DNA of 10,809 nucleotides, taken from positions 1 to 10,809 of the forward strand of contig JACRCS010000351.1 in the NCBI GenBank assembly GCA_016218905.1. The letters run 5' to 3'. How positions within the stretch are numbered: position 1 is the stretch's first letter; each line of letters starts with the position of its first letter. This document shows positions 1 to 7,613 of this stretch, piece by piece. The position numbers were made by a program, and so were the translations under genes. The notes under the pieces are model-generated. The model saw only the letters and a program-made list of their open reading frames with translations. It was not told the origin of the DNA and did not search any database. The stretch is from Deltaproteobacteria bacterium. GTDB lineage: Bacteria; Desulfobacterota_C; Deferrisomatia; Deferrisomatales; JACRMM01.

Positions 1-1
1 G

Positions 2-400
2 CGCTACCGGGACCTCGGCTTCGAGAGAGTGGTGAGGGAGGCGCGAACCGTCTCCTGTACCGGCGGGATGGAGGCGGACCTGGCGGCCTTGCTCCGGCAC
101 CGCGGGCTTCCGGTTCGCGAAGGGCGCGTCTTCACCATCGGGGCCGTGGCGTTCGAGTGCCGAAACAACCTCGAGCTCCTGGCCCGCTGCGGCTTCGATG
201 CGCTCGAGATGGAGCTCTCGGCCTTCTATTCTGCCGCCGCTCACCACGGCCTGCGAGCGGCGGCACTGACCTACGTGAGCGACCTGCCCCTCAGTCGGTC
301 CTTATGGGAGTCGAAGACCGCGGAGGAGGATGAGATCCTCCGGGGGGTTTGGAGGGCTCTGCCTCGCCTGGCGCTGGAGTTCCTGGCCTCCTCCGCCTGA
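2..400 (+). CDS. Nucleoside phosphorylase-like protein (PNP/UDP family), 5' end outside the window
   Basis: The frame is open from base 2, so the gene enters from the left edge; a GTG at 29 is only an internal codon. About 132 C-terminal residues are visible, ending at TGA 398-400. Seen: VFTIGAVAFE, then ALEMELSAFY, then ALTYVSDLP. In the purine nucleoside/uridine phosphorylase superfamily this order corresponds to a mid-domain strand, the EME segment that contacts the ribose, and the SD motif whose Asp acts at the purine base. The likely reaction is cleavage of an N-glycosidic bond of a nucleoside, in the cytoplasm. Substrate and exact subfamily (purine, uridine or methylthioadenosine type) cannot be decided from the fragment. 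It converges on the methyltransferase gene with 7 nt between stop codons and no obvious terminator between them. It is not linked by strand to the defence-type genes. Confidence 0.65.
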   Translation, partial: RYRDLGFERVVREARTVSCTGGMEADLAALLRHRGLPVREGRVFTIGAVAFECRNNLELLARCGFDALEMELSAFYSAAAHHGLRAAALTYVSDLPLSRSLWESKTAEEDEILRGVWRALPRLALEFLASSA

Positions 401-407
401 CCGAGAC

Positions 408-1004
408 CTACCCCCGACGCTCGCACACCGCCAGGAGGCCCGCGAGGGGCACCTCGACCTGGTCGAGGAGCCGGAAGCCGGCCCGTGGGAGCTCAGCGCG
501 CAAGTCGTCGCCGCCAAACCGGTCTTCCGTCGGATGCAGGAGGAAGTGCTTGGTGACGGCGTTCTGGTAGAGAGAGGGGTAGAGCTCTTCGAGGCAGTAC
601 ACCCCGCTCGGCCGGAGCACTCGGGCCACCTCTCGCAGGGCCTCGCGCCAGTCCGGGATGTGGTGGAGCACACCGAAGCCGAATACGGCGTCGAAGGAAG
701 CCGGGCGATGCGGCAATCGCAGTGCATCCGCCACGGTCAGGGTGACCCGCGCCCGTGCCGCGGGCGCCATGTAGCCTTCGGCGCGGCGGAGCATTTCGAC
801 GTCCAGGTCGGTGGCGTGGAGCTCCCGAGGGTGAAACTCTCGGAGCAGGATCTGCGCGCCGGCGCCGCGGCCGCAGCCGATCTCGAGGAGCCGCGATCCC
901 TCCGGTAGCCGCGCCCGGTGCTTGAACCAAAGGACTTCGAATCCCTGCTGCACCACGCGCAGCGGGTTGTTGACGGCGAGCCGCTCACCCCAGTTGAGCT
1001 TCAC
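408..1004 (-). CDS. Class I SAM-dependent methyltransferase (Methyltransf_11 type)
   Basis: A 198-aa protein with the full small-molecule methyltransferase signature. Motif I is LEIGCGRGAGA (residues 40-50), the acidic end of strand 2 is ATDLD (64-68), VADALRLP (91-98) is the adenine-contacting segment, and FDAVFGFGVLHHIPD (104-118) is motif IV/V. It should bind S-adenosylmethionine and methylate a small molecule or lipid-like acceptor in the cytoplasm; the acceptor cannot be read from the sequence. The start is GTG at 1004-1002, eight bases after the stop of the 59-aa gene upstream. There is no strong ribosome binding site of its own, so translation coupled to that gene is likely. The length is normal for a compact stand-alone enzyme of this fold. 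It shows no DNA-methyltransferase (D/N/S)PP(Y/F/W) motif, so it is not part of the DNA-modification genes further right. Confidence 0.85.
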   Translation of the reverse strand: MKLNWGERLAVNNPLRVVQQGFEVLWFKHRARLPEGSRLLEIGCGRGAGAQILLREFHPRELHATDLDVEMLRRAEGYMAPAARARVTLTVADALRLPHRPASFDAVFGFGVLHHIPDWREALREVARVLRPSGVYCLEELYPSLYQNAVTKHFLLHPTEDRFGGDDLRAELPRAGFRLLDQVEVPLAGLLAVCERRG

Positions 1005-1011
1005 GGACCAC

Positions 1012-1191
1012 TCACTTCTTCTTGTACACGTTCAGGCCCACCTTGGCGTCTTCCCGGCCGGGAATCGACGCATTGCCCTCGGTGGAGGCGATGATGATGG
1101 TCTTCCCCGAAGACGACGGCCCGAAGTCCTTCGTCAGGTCCACCTTGATGGTCAGGATGCTGCCTTCAACGGTCATCTCTACGTTCTTCAT
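1012..1191 (-). CDS. Small conserved-looking 59-aa protein of unknown function
   Basis: A 59-aa gene, ATG 1191-1189 to TGA 1014-1012. It begins MKNVEMTVEGSILTIKVDLT and continues with a KDFGPSSSGKT segment, an IIIASTEGN strand, and a lysine-rich end NVYKKK. The alternating hydrophobic/polar pattern (VEMTV, SILTIKVDL, KTIIIAST, KVGLNVY) suggests a small all-beta protein. No signal peptide, membrane segment or catalytic motif is visible. The SSSGKT string is not a Walker A P-loop, which needs GxxxxGK[ST] in a larger domain. The Shine-Dalgarno AAGGAGGA sits 6 nt before the ATG and is by far the best in the window, pointing to strong expression. It is first in an operon with the methyltransferase, with a 7-nt gap. 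From memory, very similar small proteins of unknown role occur across many bacteria; no function is proposed. Confidence 0.8.
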   Translation of the reverse strand: MKNVEMTVEGSILTIKVDLTKDFGPSSSGKTIIIASTEGNASIPGREDAKVGLNVYKKK

Positions 1192-1197
1192 GGATGA

Positions 1198-1205
1198 TCC
1201 TCCTT
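1198..1205 (-). promoter_or_regulatory. Strong Shine-Dalgarno of the 59-aa gene
   Basis: On the minus strand this reads AAGGAGGA, 6 nt before the ATG at 1191. It is a near-perfect anti-16S match. It fixes the start of the small gene and supports its being real despite its length. Confidence 0.85.
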
Positions 1206-1298
1206 TGTAGCCGTCACGGTTTGGCGTTCGTCTCGGCCCGGACGATTCGGGTTTCCTCCCTCATCAGCCGTTTGCCTTCCCTCCCGGTCTTGCCTGCT

Positions 1299-1360
1299 TT
1301 GCGCCCGACGTTGGCGGCTTGCGTCCGATTTGCGCCTGACTGCCAGGGTCTTGCGCCTGA
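1299..1360. repeat. Four phased direct repeats, consensus TTGCGYCYGA
   Basis: The copies on the + strand are TTGCGCCCGA (1299-1308), TTGCGTCCGA (1319-1328), TTGCGCCTGA (1330-1339) and TTGCGCCTGA (1351-1360). The start-to-start distances are 20, 11 and 21 bp, close to multiples of one helical turn, so all copies would face the same side of the DNA. The array lies 108-170 bp upstream of the 59-aa gene. It could be a binding array for a regulator; a chance low-complexity repeat is the alternative. Confidence 0.5.
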
Positions 1361-1523
1361 TTACGGCCTGGCCTTGTTGCCCCGCGGAGATTCCAGACTC
1401 CTTCAGCTCCGTGATGGCCCAGTCCATTCAACGAGAGTGAGGTGCAGCGCGGTGCAGAACTCGAGGCCCCGATCATCCACGTGCGAAGCAGCCTTCCCTC
1501 GTCTCCAAGGTACTTGAAACCTC

Positions 1524-3894
1524 TCAACCCCACCCCCGCAACAAGAAGAGCCGCCGCTCCTCCGAGTCCAAGACCTTGAAGCACGATTCCCAGTCAATCT
1601 TCTCGATCTTGTTGTACTTCATAGCAAAAGGATGCTGCCTGGGGACAGCGTCGATGGTCTGTTTGGCGTGTTCGATCTCTCCAAGGGCTACCTGGATCCA
1701 CACATCCTCCAAGACATCTGGAACCTGGCCGAAGAGATGGTAGATGCTTTCCAATCGATCCGAAAGGAGATGGTGAACTCGGTCTTCCGAGCCAGGCAAT
1801 CGAGTCGTAGTACTGGGAGAAGACGATGCACCCCTGCTCGAGCCACCCTTGGCCCCGGAGGCACTGGACGACCACTTGGTACTTCGGGTCTCGCTCCTGA
1901 TTGGCGCGCAGGGCATCCACGAAGGCCTGCAGCTTCTGCCGCTCCTGCGGCGTCAGCGTCCGAAACGTCTCCTCTGCGGGGAGCTGCTCCTCTTCCTCCT
2001 CCTCGTCGGACTCCGGCACGTCCCTCCAAGAGCCAAGCATGCTCTCGGCCGTTAGGCTGCCCGCGTACATCGTGCTGCCCACCCGCCGAAGGAGGAGCGT
2101 CTTCAGGAACCCGGCCCCCTGCACCCGGGCGCCGATCAGGTGGCAAAACTCCTCGGCCAGACGATAGGCGTCCTGCAAGTACGGGGGTAGCCGGATCGCG
2201 TCGGCGTCCGTTTCTCCCAGGAGCTCAACAGCCACGGGTTTCAGATAGGGCTCGTTCGTCTCCGGATCGAGCGTCGTCTCCAGGTAGTCGCGAGTCCGGC
2301 GCACGATGTGGCGGATGAACGGGTTGTGCTCCTCCCCGAAGTCGCGGGCCAGCCTTCGGACGCGCGCCCGATCCGGCTCGCCCAATCTCTCCCACGAGTC
2401 GCCGGGCGCTACGGCGGCCTCGTCCGGCATCCGAAGCGAGCGCCGAAGAATGTGGAAGTCAGCGCCCTCCGCGGCCGGCGGGAGGGGGTTTCGGATCCAG
2501 CTCCAGCGGTCCAGGTCCTCCTCCGAAAGCGAGACACGCCCCACGACCAGATCCAACGCCTCTCCAGCGCGGCGCCACCGGCTCCAGGTGTTGCCCAGCA
2601 CCGACTCGTTGTCCCCCGCGAGCACGCTCAACAGGTCCCAGGCTTCGATCGGATGGAGTTGGACCGGGGTTGCGGTGGCCAGGAGGAGGCTCTTCGTCCT
2701 GGGGGAGACCTCGTAGAGAAAGGAAAGGAGGTTGTTCGCGTCCGGGCTCTCGTTCTCGCGGCCCACGCCCAGGTTCTTCCTCCGCGCCCGGTGGGCCTCG
2801 TCCACGATCACGCACTCGTAGCGCAGAGTCTTCAGATAATCCGCGGCCTCGGATCGGCTCGTCACCAGTCCTTGCGACACAAGCCCTACGCGCCTCGGGC
2901 ACTTCCTGATGCCCTCCGGGCCGGCGCAAGGGTACTCGATTCCGTTCTCGTCCACCCACTGCTTTCCCGTCCAAACGGCCGCAGGCATGGCAAGGAGGCT
3001 CTTCATCTCGTCCTGCCACTGCCAGAGCAACGTCTTCGGGGCGAGCACCAGAACAGGCCTCGTGCCATAGAGCGCCATGAGCTGGGCGGCTAGGGCGAGC
3101 TGCAGGGTCTTCCCGAGCCCCACCTGGTCGGCGAGCACGAAACGCGCCCCATGGGGGCCCAGGTGAGCGTCGAAGGCCTGCTTCACGAACGACTTCTGGT
3201 GCGCCCATAGGCCGTATTCCTGACGGTAGACGGGTGCCTCGATGATGGGAGCTGCCGGGTCGGCCTCCTCCCTCCAGATCTCCACGCTGCCGACGACTTC
3301 GCGTTGGGCGAGCCGCCCGATGTCTTCCACGACGAAGTCCGCGAGCCACACGGCAAAGGGGCTGCTCCAAAGGGCTTCGAACTCCTCCTGCACCCACGCG
3401 ACGGCCTCAGGTGAGTCGTCTTCCCAAACGAGCTCGTAATGGAGCTTCCAGGCGTCGTACGTCTCGTTGGTGCTCCCTACGAACGAGGTCTTTCGGCCAT
3501 CGGCCAGCGTGACCACCCCCGCCTTCCCGTGGACGAGGCCGAACTTCTCGCGGGGCAGCACCTTGATCTGGAGCTTGCCGGACCGAAGGAACTCGTAGAG
3601 TCGCTGAAAACGGGGCTTCCCTTTGGGGCCGTATTTCTCCGGCTCCGAGCTGCACCACTCCTTGCGAAGGGCGAAGTTGGCGGCCTTGGCCGTCTCCACA
3701 TCCCGAACGTCGAGGTCCGAGTTGCACACGAGCCGTACCGTACCCGACATGCTCTCCAAGGCCTCGCCGGCGACCTCCAACATGGACGATCGGAAGTAAC
3801 CCGCGATCCGGTCGTAGGCCTGGGCGCCGGTCAGCCTCGCTGTGAGAAAGGACTGGTCCAGGCGCTGCCGGCGGGAAGAGAAGCGTTGGATCAC
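1524..3894 (-). pseudogene. Phospholipase-D/SNF2 helicase fusion with internal deletion and frame change
   Basis: The gene encodes a putative anti-phage translocase joined to a PLD nuclease. The start is GTG 3894, 4 nt after the NYN stop. The N-terminal PLD-like domain (about residues 20-190) has LVHGKAGVV (His122, Lys124) and FVGSTNET. The first RecA lobe has DQVGLGKT (Walker A, 256-263), VDEAH (364-368) and ATATP (406-410), then IVRRTR (530-535), an acidic run (629-636) and motif IV CIVFSQYYDSIAWL (689-702). After Leu702, at about 1788, the frame runs on as unrelated sequence to a stop at 1594. In the next minus-strand frame, from 1787 to TGA 1526-1524, 87 codons read like a native C-terminus (EDRVHHLLSDRLESIYHLFG and onward, ending LLRGWG). 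Motifs V and VI, which should lie between, are missing: roughly 100-120 residues by family knowledge. The product should lack helicase activity. The remaining reading quality implies a recent lesion or an assembly error. Confidence 0.85.
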
Positions 3895-3898
3895 GAGG

Positions 3899-4549
3899 TC
3901 ACGAACCCGCGGGCGGAACAGCCGCCGGCTGGGGTGTGGGCCAGTCGACCCGCCGGAACTCGTCTGCGTGCTCGATCAACGACGCGATCACTCGATGCCC
4001 TAGCGTGACAAGCACCACCTGGACGCCCTCACGGCGGGCGAACTTCATGGCCGGCACGAAGTCGCTGTCGCCCGTGACAAGAATGACTCGGTCCACGATG
4101 CGCTTGCTCGAAAGCCACGCGACATCGAGGCCGATCTTGATATCCACGCCCTTCTGCTTGAAGTCCGGAATCAGATCGGTCGATTGGAGACAGCGGGAGT
4201 TCTGGATGAGGGTCCGCTGGACGCTGGGCTTCAGCTTCCAGCCCGCGAGAATCAGCGTCCCCTTGCGGAGCGCGACGTGGTCTTTGCGCGCCAGAGCGTC
4301 GAGAAAGGCACCTTGCTCCCGCGCCACCCGCGAGGCTCCGAAGTCCACCATCTCTCCCGTGACGGGGTGCTTGGCGGGCTGGGCATAGGGAGGGCAGTCA
4401 TACACGTAGATGCGGAAGAGCTCCTCGCCGGTACCAAGGCAGGCTTCCGCGAACGCGACCATGTCCTCGGGGGTCGGGGCGCGGCCCAGCGGCTCGCGAA
4501 GCTTCTACAGCGCGACTCCAGCGTCGATGAGAACGGCGACCTGTTTCAT
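3899..4549 (-). pseudogene. NYN-domain (LabA/PIN-like) putative nuclease with in-frame TAG at codon 15
   Basis: ATG at 4549-4547 with a GGGGGAG ribosome binding site 8 nt upstream opens MKQVAVLIDAGVAL, then TAG (4507-4505), then in the same frame KLREPLGRAPTPEDMVAFAEACL and on to TGA 3901-3899. That is 216 codons including the stop. The motifs fit the NYN family: first-strand Asp in VLIDAG (D9), KGVDIKIGLDV (D136, D142) and VTGDSDFVP (160-168). These acidic residues form the metal site of PIN-like RNases/DNases. The sequence before the TAG is a normal NYN first strand, so the stop is a lesion in the real gene, not an upstream artefact. Restart at the internal ATG 4462 (187 aa, GAGG nearby) is possible but would lose the first strand and its catalytic Asp. 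It sits directly before the PLD-helicase with a 4-nt gap, so the two were probably made together. Confidence 0.8.
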
Positions 4550-4594
4550 GATTTGTGCTCCCCCGAAAAAATCGTTTCACGAGGCCGGACCATC

Positions 4595-4639
4595 GCTATA
4601 GTGTGATCGTCAGCGTAGCGCTGACCATAACGACATAGC
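4595..4639. promoter_or_regulatory. 45-bp imperfect palindrome, probable operator of the NYN-helicase transcript
   Basis: The core GTCAGCG-TAG-CGCTGAC (4609-4625) is a perfect 7-bp dyad with a 3-nt centre. The symmetry extends outward to GCTAT (4595-4599) and ATAGC (4635-4639), giving 16 of 21 matching positions per arm about centre 4617. It lies about 45 bp upstream of the NYN start codon. On the minus strand a TATAGC (4600-4595) could serve as a weak -10, but no good -35 is spaced from it. A binding site for a dimeric or tetrameric repressor/activator fits best. A short transcript hairpin is the alternative. Confidence 0.55.
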
Positions 4640-4640
4640 T

Positions 4641-4681
4641 GGCCCCCTCCCTACAGGATCTTCATTCACGGGGAGGGGGTC
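4641..4681 (-). terminator. GC-rich hairpin at the end of the methyltransferase gene
   Basis: CCCCCTCCC (4643-4651) pairs exactly with GGGAGGGGG (4671-4679). A G-C pair and two G-T pairs can lengthen the stem, and the loop is about 17-19 nt. The hairpin overlaps the TGA of the DUF1156 gene (4682-4680). No T-run follows on the minus strand, so this is not a textbook intrinsic terminator. It may mark a 3' end, slow transcription, or protect the upstream mRNA. Confidence 0.4.
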
Positions 4682-7613
4682 ATTTGTTTTCTCCGAAAAC
4701 CCCTCCGCCGGGATGGTCGTTCTCCAGCGCTCCCGCCAACAGCAGGGCCGCAGCTCCGTCCTTCTTCCATGCCGGCATCCGGATCGCCATGCGGCCGAGG
4801 TAGCGCAGGACCTCGATGAGGCTCTTCCGAAGGCTCCAGTAGGTGTCTTTGATCTCGTTGTGAAACCAGTTCCGCCCGTCTGCGACTTCCTCCGTCCGCG
4901 CGATCTCCCGAACCGCAAAGAGCGCGTGGCGCGTGGGCGAGGCGCCGAAGCCCGCATCTCCAAGCAGGCGCGCCCCGAGCTCTGTCGCCGTCTTGAGCCG
5001 CGTCTCGTTGGCCCTTTTGTCGGCCAGAAGCCCCCGGTACTCCCGCACGCCGAAGCCGCGGGCCAGTTCTTGGTACGCGCCAGCCCGGTACTCGCCATGG
5101 CTCTCCAGGTCGAGCCCCTTCAAGTAGAAGCGCTCCTCCGGCGTCAGGGTCTTCCAGACGAAGGCGTCGAAGCCTTTGGGCAAGAGGTGGTCGCAGGCGG
5201 TCTTCACGGCGTCGGCGATGATTTGCTCCACCGGCGATTCCTCGCCGCGCGCTCGGGCCCGGGTGAGCTCGTAGGCGACGTCGATGTCCTCGATGTTCTT
5301 GTACTGGGTGAGCACCCGGAGCGCCGCCGCGTACGCGGCGAGTTGGTAGTCGGTGTCGCCGAAGTTCGGGTCTTCCTGGTCCTCCAAGGCCAGCATGGCG
5401 TCGAGTTGCATCCTCACTTCGTTCTCGACCCGCGGGTACACCTCGTCCAGGAACGCCGTCTCCTCCGACGTCTGCTTCCGGAGCACCAGAAGCACCGTGC
5501 CCTGAACGTAGTTGCCCACCTTCAGCGCCGTATCGGTCTCTGTCGCGACGCACCACGCCGCCGTAACCCGAAGCCCCGACGCCCACAGGATCAGCGCCAG
5601 GTCGCCCCAGACCCTCGCATCCTGATGGGTGAACATGACGATCTGCGCGCCGTTGTCCGGCATGTGGTCGGCCAGGTTCCGGTAGCAGTCCACCATGCTC
5701 TTGCGGAAGGTCTCGTCGGAGCCCTTGATGGCGAGGGCACGCCTACTGTCCGCATACCAGGAGGGGAATAGCTCGGCAAGCCTCTTCTCGTACCACGCCA
5801 GAAAGTACTCGCTGAGTTCATGATAGGTGATGGCGTCGGCATAAGGCGGATCTGTGATCCAAGCGTCGCAGGAAACGCTAGAACTTCTCGCATCGCCGGG
5901 GTGAAGACTCGTGGTACCGTTAAGCGTATTGGCATGAATCGAGATTTCGAAATTGACCTGCAACGGCGAGAGACCTCGGACGCCGTAATTCGACAGCGGG
6001 TTCAATGCCTGATTCAAGAACGTCTGCTCGGTCTTCTCTGAACCCGGCGCAGGTGTCCACTTGCACAGTTTGCTGTTCCAGTCTGCGCACTTGCCGATCC
6101 CGAGGAGAAGCAAGGTCTCCACGGCGGGGTTATCCCTCCAACGGGCGATCTCCGAAGCAAACAACCCGTTCGTAAGGAGCTGGCGCGGCGTGAACAGCTG
6201 GTGCCAGTGGGTCCACCCCCGGGTTCGGATCAGCTCGTCTGTCTTGTCCCCCGGTTGGATAGCGCGGCTGGGAATGAAACCCTCTACTTGCCACTCGTCG
6301 AAGCGCTCCGTGAGGAGCTCCAAGACCTTCCGCTCCCTCTGGGCGTCCTGGCGGTCAGGTGCCGCGTAGTACCGCTCAGTCTGCTCCTTCCCTTCCGCGT
6401 CAAACCACGTCTCGACCCACCGGATGCAGTAGAGCCGCTCCTGGAACACGTCGTCCGGCGCCGGCACGATATCGGCTTTCTCCCACATCCGCAGTCCGTA
6501 GCGCGTCTCCCCACCGCTTCGGCGATCGCCCCGGAGCATGGTCATGGGGGTCGATTGCCGGCAGTGGGGGCAGAGGAGGGCCGAGTCTTTCGCAGTGCCG
6601 GCCCGCTTGGCCGCGGCCATCTTCTCCGCGGAGACGCCCGACTCGATCCGGATCCGATAGCTCTCGTCCTCCGCGTCCGCCTCCAGAATCGCGACGCAGT
6701 GGGTCTTCTCACCGATGACCCAGGATGGCGCCAGGGGGACGTCCCAACCGCACTCGGGGCACACGACCTCGTTGCAGTAGAGGTAGGCGTCGGCCCGGTG
6801 GCCGGCCTCGTTGTGCTCGATGCCCCACTCGGTGATCTGGCGGTCCACCGCGTCGTACACTTCGCGCTGGGCCTTTCGAACCGCCTCGGCCACCTCGGGC
6901 CCTCCGCCCACGATGTTGAGCGACGCCCAAGTGAGGAGGGCGGCCACCGGGTTCAGATCCGAGCCGTACGCCTCGCAACCGAGGCGGGCCGCCTCGAAGG
7001 GCACGCTGCCGCCCCCGCAGAAGGCGTCGCCCACCCGGGGCACGTGCCCGAACTGTCGCTCCCCGAGCTGCCGCACCAGGTCGGGGAGGTTGTTCGCCGT
7101 GGTACCGAGGTGCGCGTTGATCTCGTCCCAGGCCTCCTGCGAAGGGCCGTCGATCTGCTCGGGCCGATCGCAGTACTCCAGCCGTTCGTCGTAGGACAGG
7201 CGGAAGAAGACGGCCCGCTGGAGCTCTTCCTTCTCTGCTCGCTTCACGCCCTTCTTGAACTTCGGTCGCTTCGGATCCGTGTCCGCCTTGAACCAGCGCT
7301 CCCTCTCGGCGGGGGTCAGGCGGGCGAACAAGTCGCGCAGTGCTATGGCCTTGGCCTTTCGCCGCCAAAGGCCCTCGTCGTCCATGGTCAGGAGCTTGAG
7401 GTAGACCTCCCGGTCCTTCCGTGGATCTTCCGACGCGGGCGTCAGCAACCCCAGGATCGCCGCCCGCACCAGGATCAGGGGCTTTCGCCCCCACCACTTG
7501 CCGAGCCCCGTGAGGGTCTGGCTGTAGTTGGCCTTGCGCTCCTTGTAACTCTCCTTCGAGAGCTTGGACACGGGGAGCTGTGTCTCGAGGAAGGACTTGC
7601 CGGTGTGGGTCAT
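4680..7613 (-). CDS. DUF1156/COG1743 DNA methyltransferase with internal zinc ribbon
   Basis: A 977-aa protein. The start is ATG 7613-7611, which overlaps the upstream stop as ATGA; the frame is open further upstream, but that part is shadow translation of the DUF3780 gene. N-terminal DUF1156 region: KSFLETQLPVSKLSKESYKE (6-25) then GKWWGRKPL (38-46). SAM-binding motif I is DAFCGGGS (196-203), and GSDLNP (217-222) follows at the end of strand 2. A zinc ribbon is formed by CPEC (285-288) and CPHC (348-351), with Cys280 nearby. The catalytic DPPY (588-591) is typical of N6-adenine or N4-cytosine methyltransferases, followed by AWCVATETDTAL and NYVQGTVLLVLR. About 265 C-terminal residues are mostly helical and of unknown role. 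It should methylate host DNA and so mark self for the neighbouring genes; the target site is unknown. All core motifs are intact. Confidence 0.9.
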   Translation of the reverse strand: MTHTGKSFLETQLPVSKLSKESYKERKANYSQTLTGLGKWWGRKPLILVRAAILGLLTPASEDPRKDREVYLKLLTMDDEGLWRRKAKAIALRDLFARLTPAERERWFKADTDPKRPKFKKGVKRAEKEELQRAVFFRLSYDERLEYCDRPEQIDGPSQEAWDEINAHLGTTANNLPDLVRQLGERQFGHVPRVGDAFCGGGSVPFEAARLGCEAYGSDLNPVAALLTWASLNIVGGGPEVAEAVRKAQREVYDAVDRQITEWGIEHNEAGHRADAYLYCNEVVCPECGWDVPLAPSWVIGEKTHCVAILEADAEDESYRIRIESGVSAEKMAAAKRAGTAKDSALLCPHCRQSTPMTMLRGDRRSGGETRYGLRMWEKADIVPAPDDVFQERLYCIRWVETWFDAEGKEQTERYYAAPDRQDAQRERKVLELLTERFDEWQVEGFIPSRAIQPGDKTDELIRTRGWTHWHQLFTPRQLLTNGLFASEIARWRDNPAVETLLLLGIGKCADWNSKLCKWTPAPGSEKTEQTFLNQALNPLSNYGVRGLSPLQVNFEISIHANTLNGTTSLHPGDARSSSVSCDAWITDPPYADAITYHELSEYFLAWYEKRLAELFPSWYADSRRALAIKGSDETFRKSMVDCYRNLADHMPDNGAQIVMFTHQDARVWGDLALILWASGLRVTAAWCVATETDTALKVGNYVQGTVLLVLRKQTSEETAFLDEVYPRVENEVRMQLDAMLALEDQEDPNFGDTDYQLAAYAAALRVLTQYKNIEDIDVAYELTRARARGEESPVEQIIADAVKTACDHLLPKGFDAFVWKTLTPEERFYLKGLDLESHGEYRAGAYQELARGFGVREYRGLLADKRANETRLKTATELGARLLGDAGFGASPTRHALFAVREIARTEEVADGRNWFHNEIKDTYWSLRKSLIEVLRYLGRMAIRMPAWKKDGAAALLLAGALENDHPGGGVFGENK

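Larger units (their letters stand above)
1192..1523. other. Intergenic stretch of about 330 bp without a convincing gene
   Basis: This lies between the helicase remnant's stop (1524) and the 59-aa gene's start (1191). The open frames here on both strands give arginine-, serine- or glutamine-rich translations with no recognisable domain, and they overlap one another. The region holds four copies of TTGCGYCYGA (1299-1360) and the ribosome binding site of the 59-aa gene. I see no clear sigma-70 promoter and no T-tailed hairpin, although a promoter for the 59-aa/methyltransferase operon should lie here. Confidence 0.6.

Noticed and set aside
29..31. GTG at 29 as the start of the nucleoside phosphorylase-like gene
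   Set aside because: The frame is open to the window edge, and the visible part is only the C-terminal half of a normal family member.
1188..1427. 79-aa minus-strand frame just upstream of the 59-aa gene
   Set aside because: It is R/Q-rich with no domain, overlaps the small gene's start in a different frame and has no convincing ribosome binding site.
1403..1597. Possible DDE-integrase scrap (VDDRGLEFCTAL) in the gap after the helicase
   Set aside because: The resemblance to the D-R-G-x-E-F motif is a single short string. No other transposase residues, inverted repeats or target duplication are visible.
1594..1786. Last 64 residues of the long helicase frame
   Set aside because: After the junction this frame reads S/P/R-rich nonsense, while the adjacent frame gives the family-like C-terminus, so the residues are not native.
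3899..4462. Intact 187-aa NYN gene starting at the internal ATG
   Set aside because: The first beta strand with its conserved Asp lies upstream in the same frame, beyond the TAG, with its own better ribosome binding site. The 187-aa version would be N-terminally truncated.
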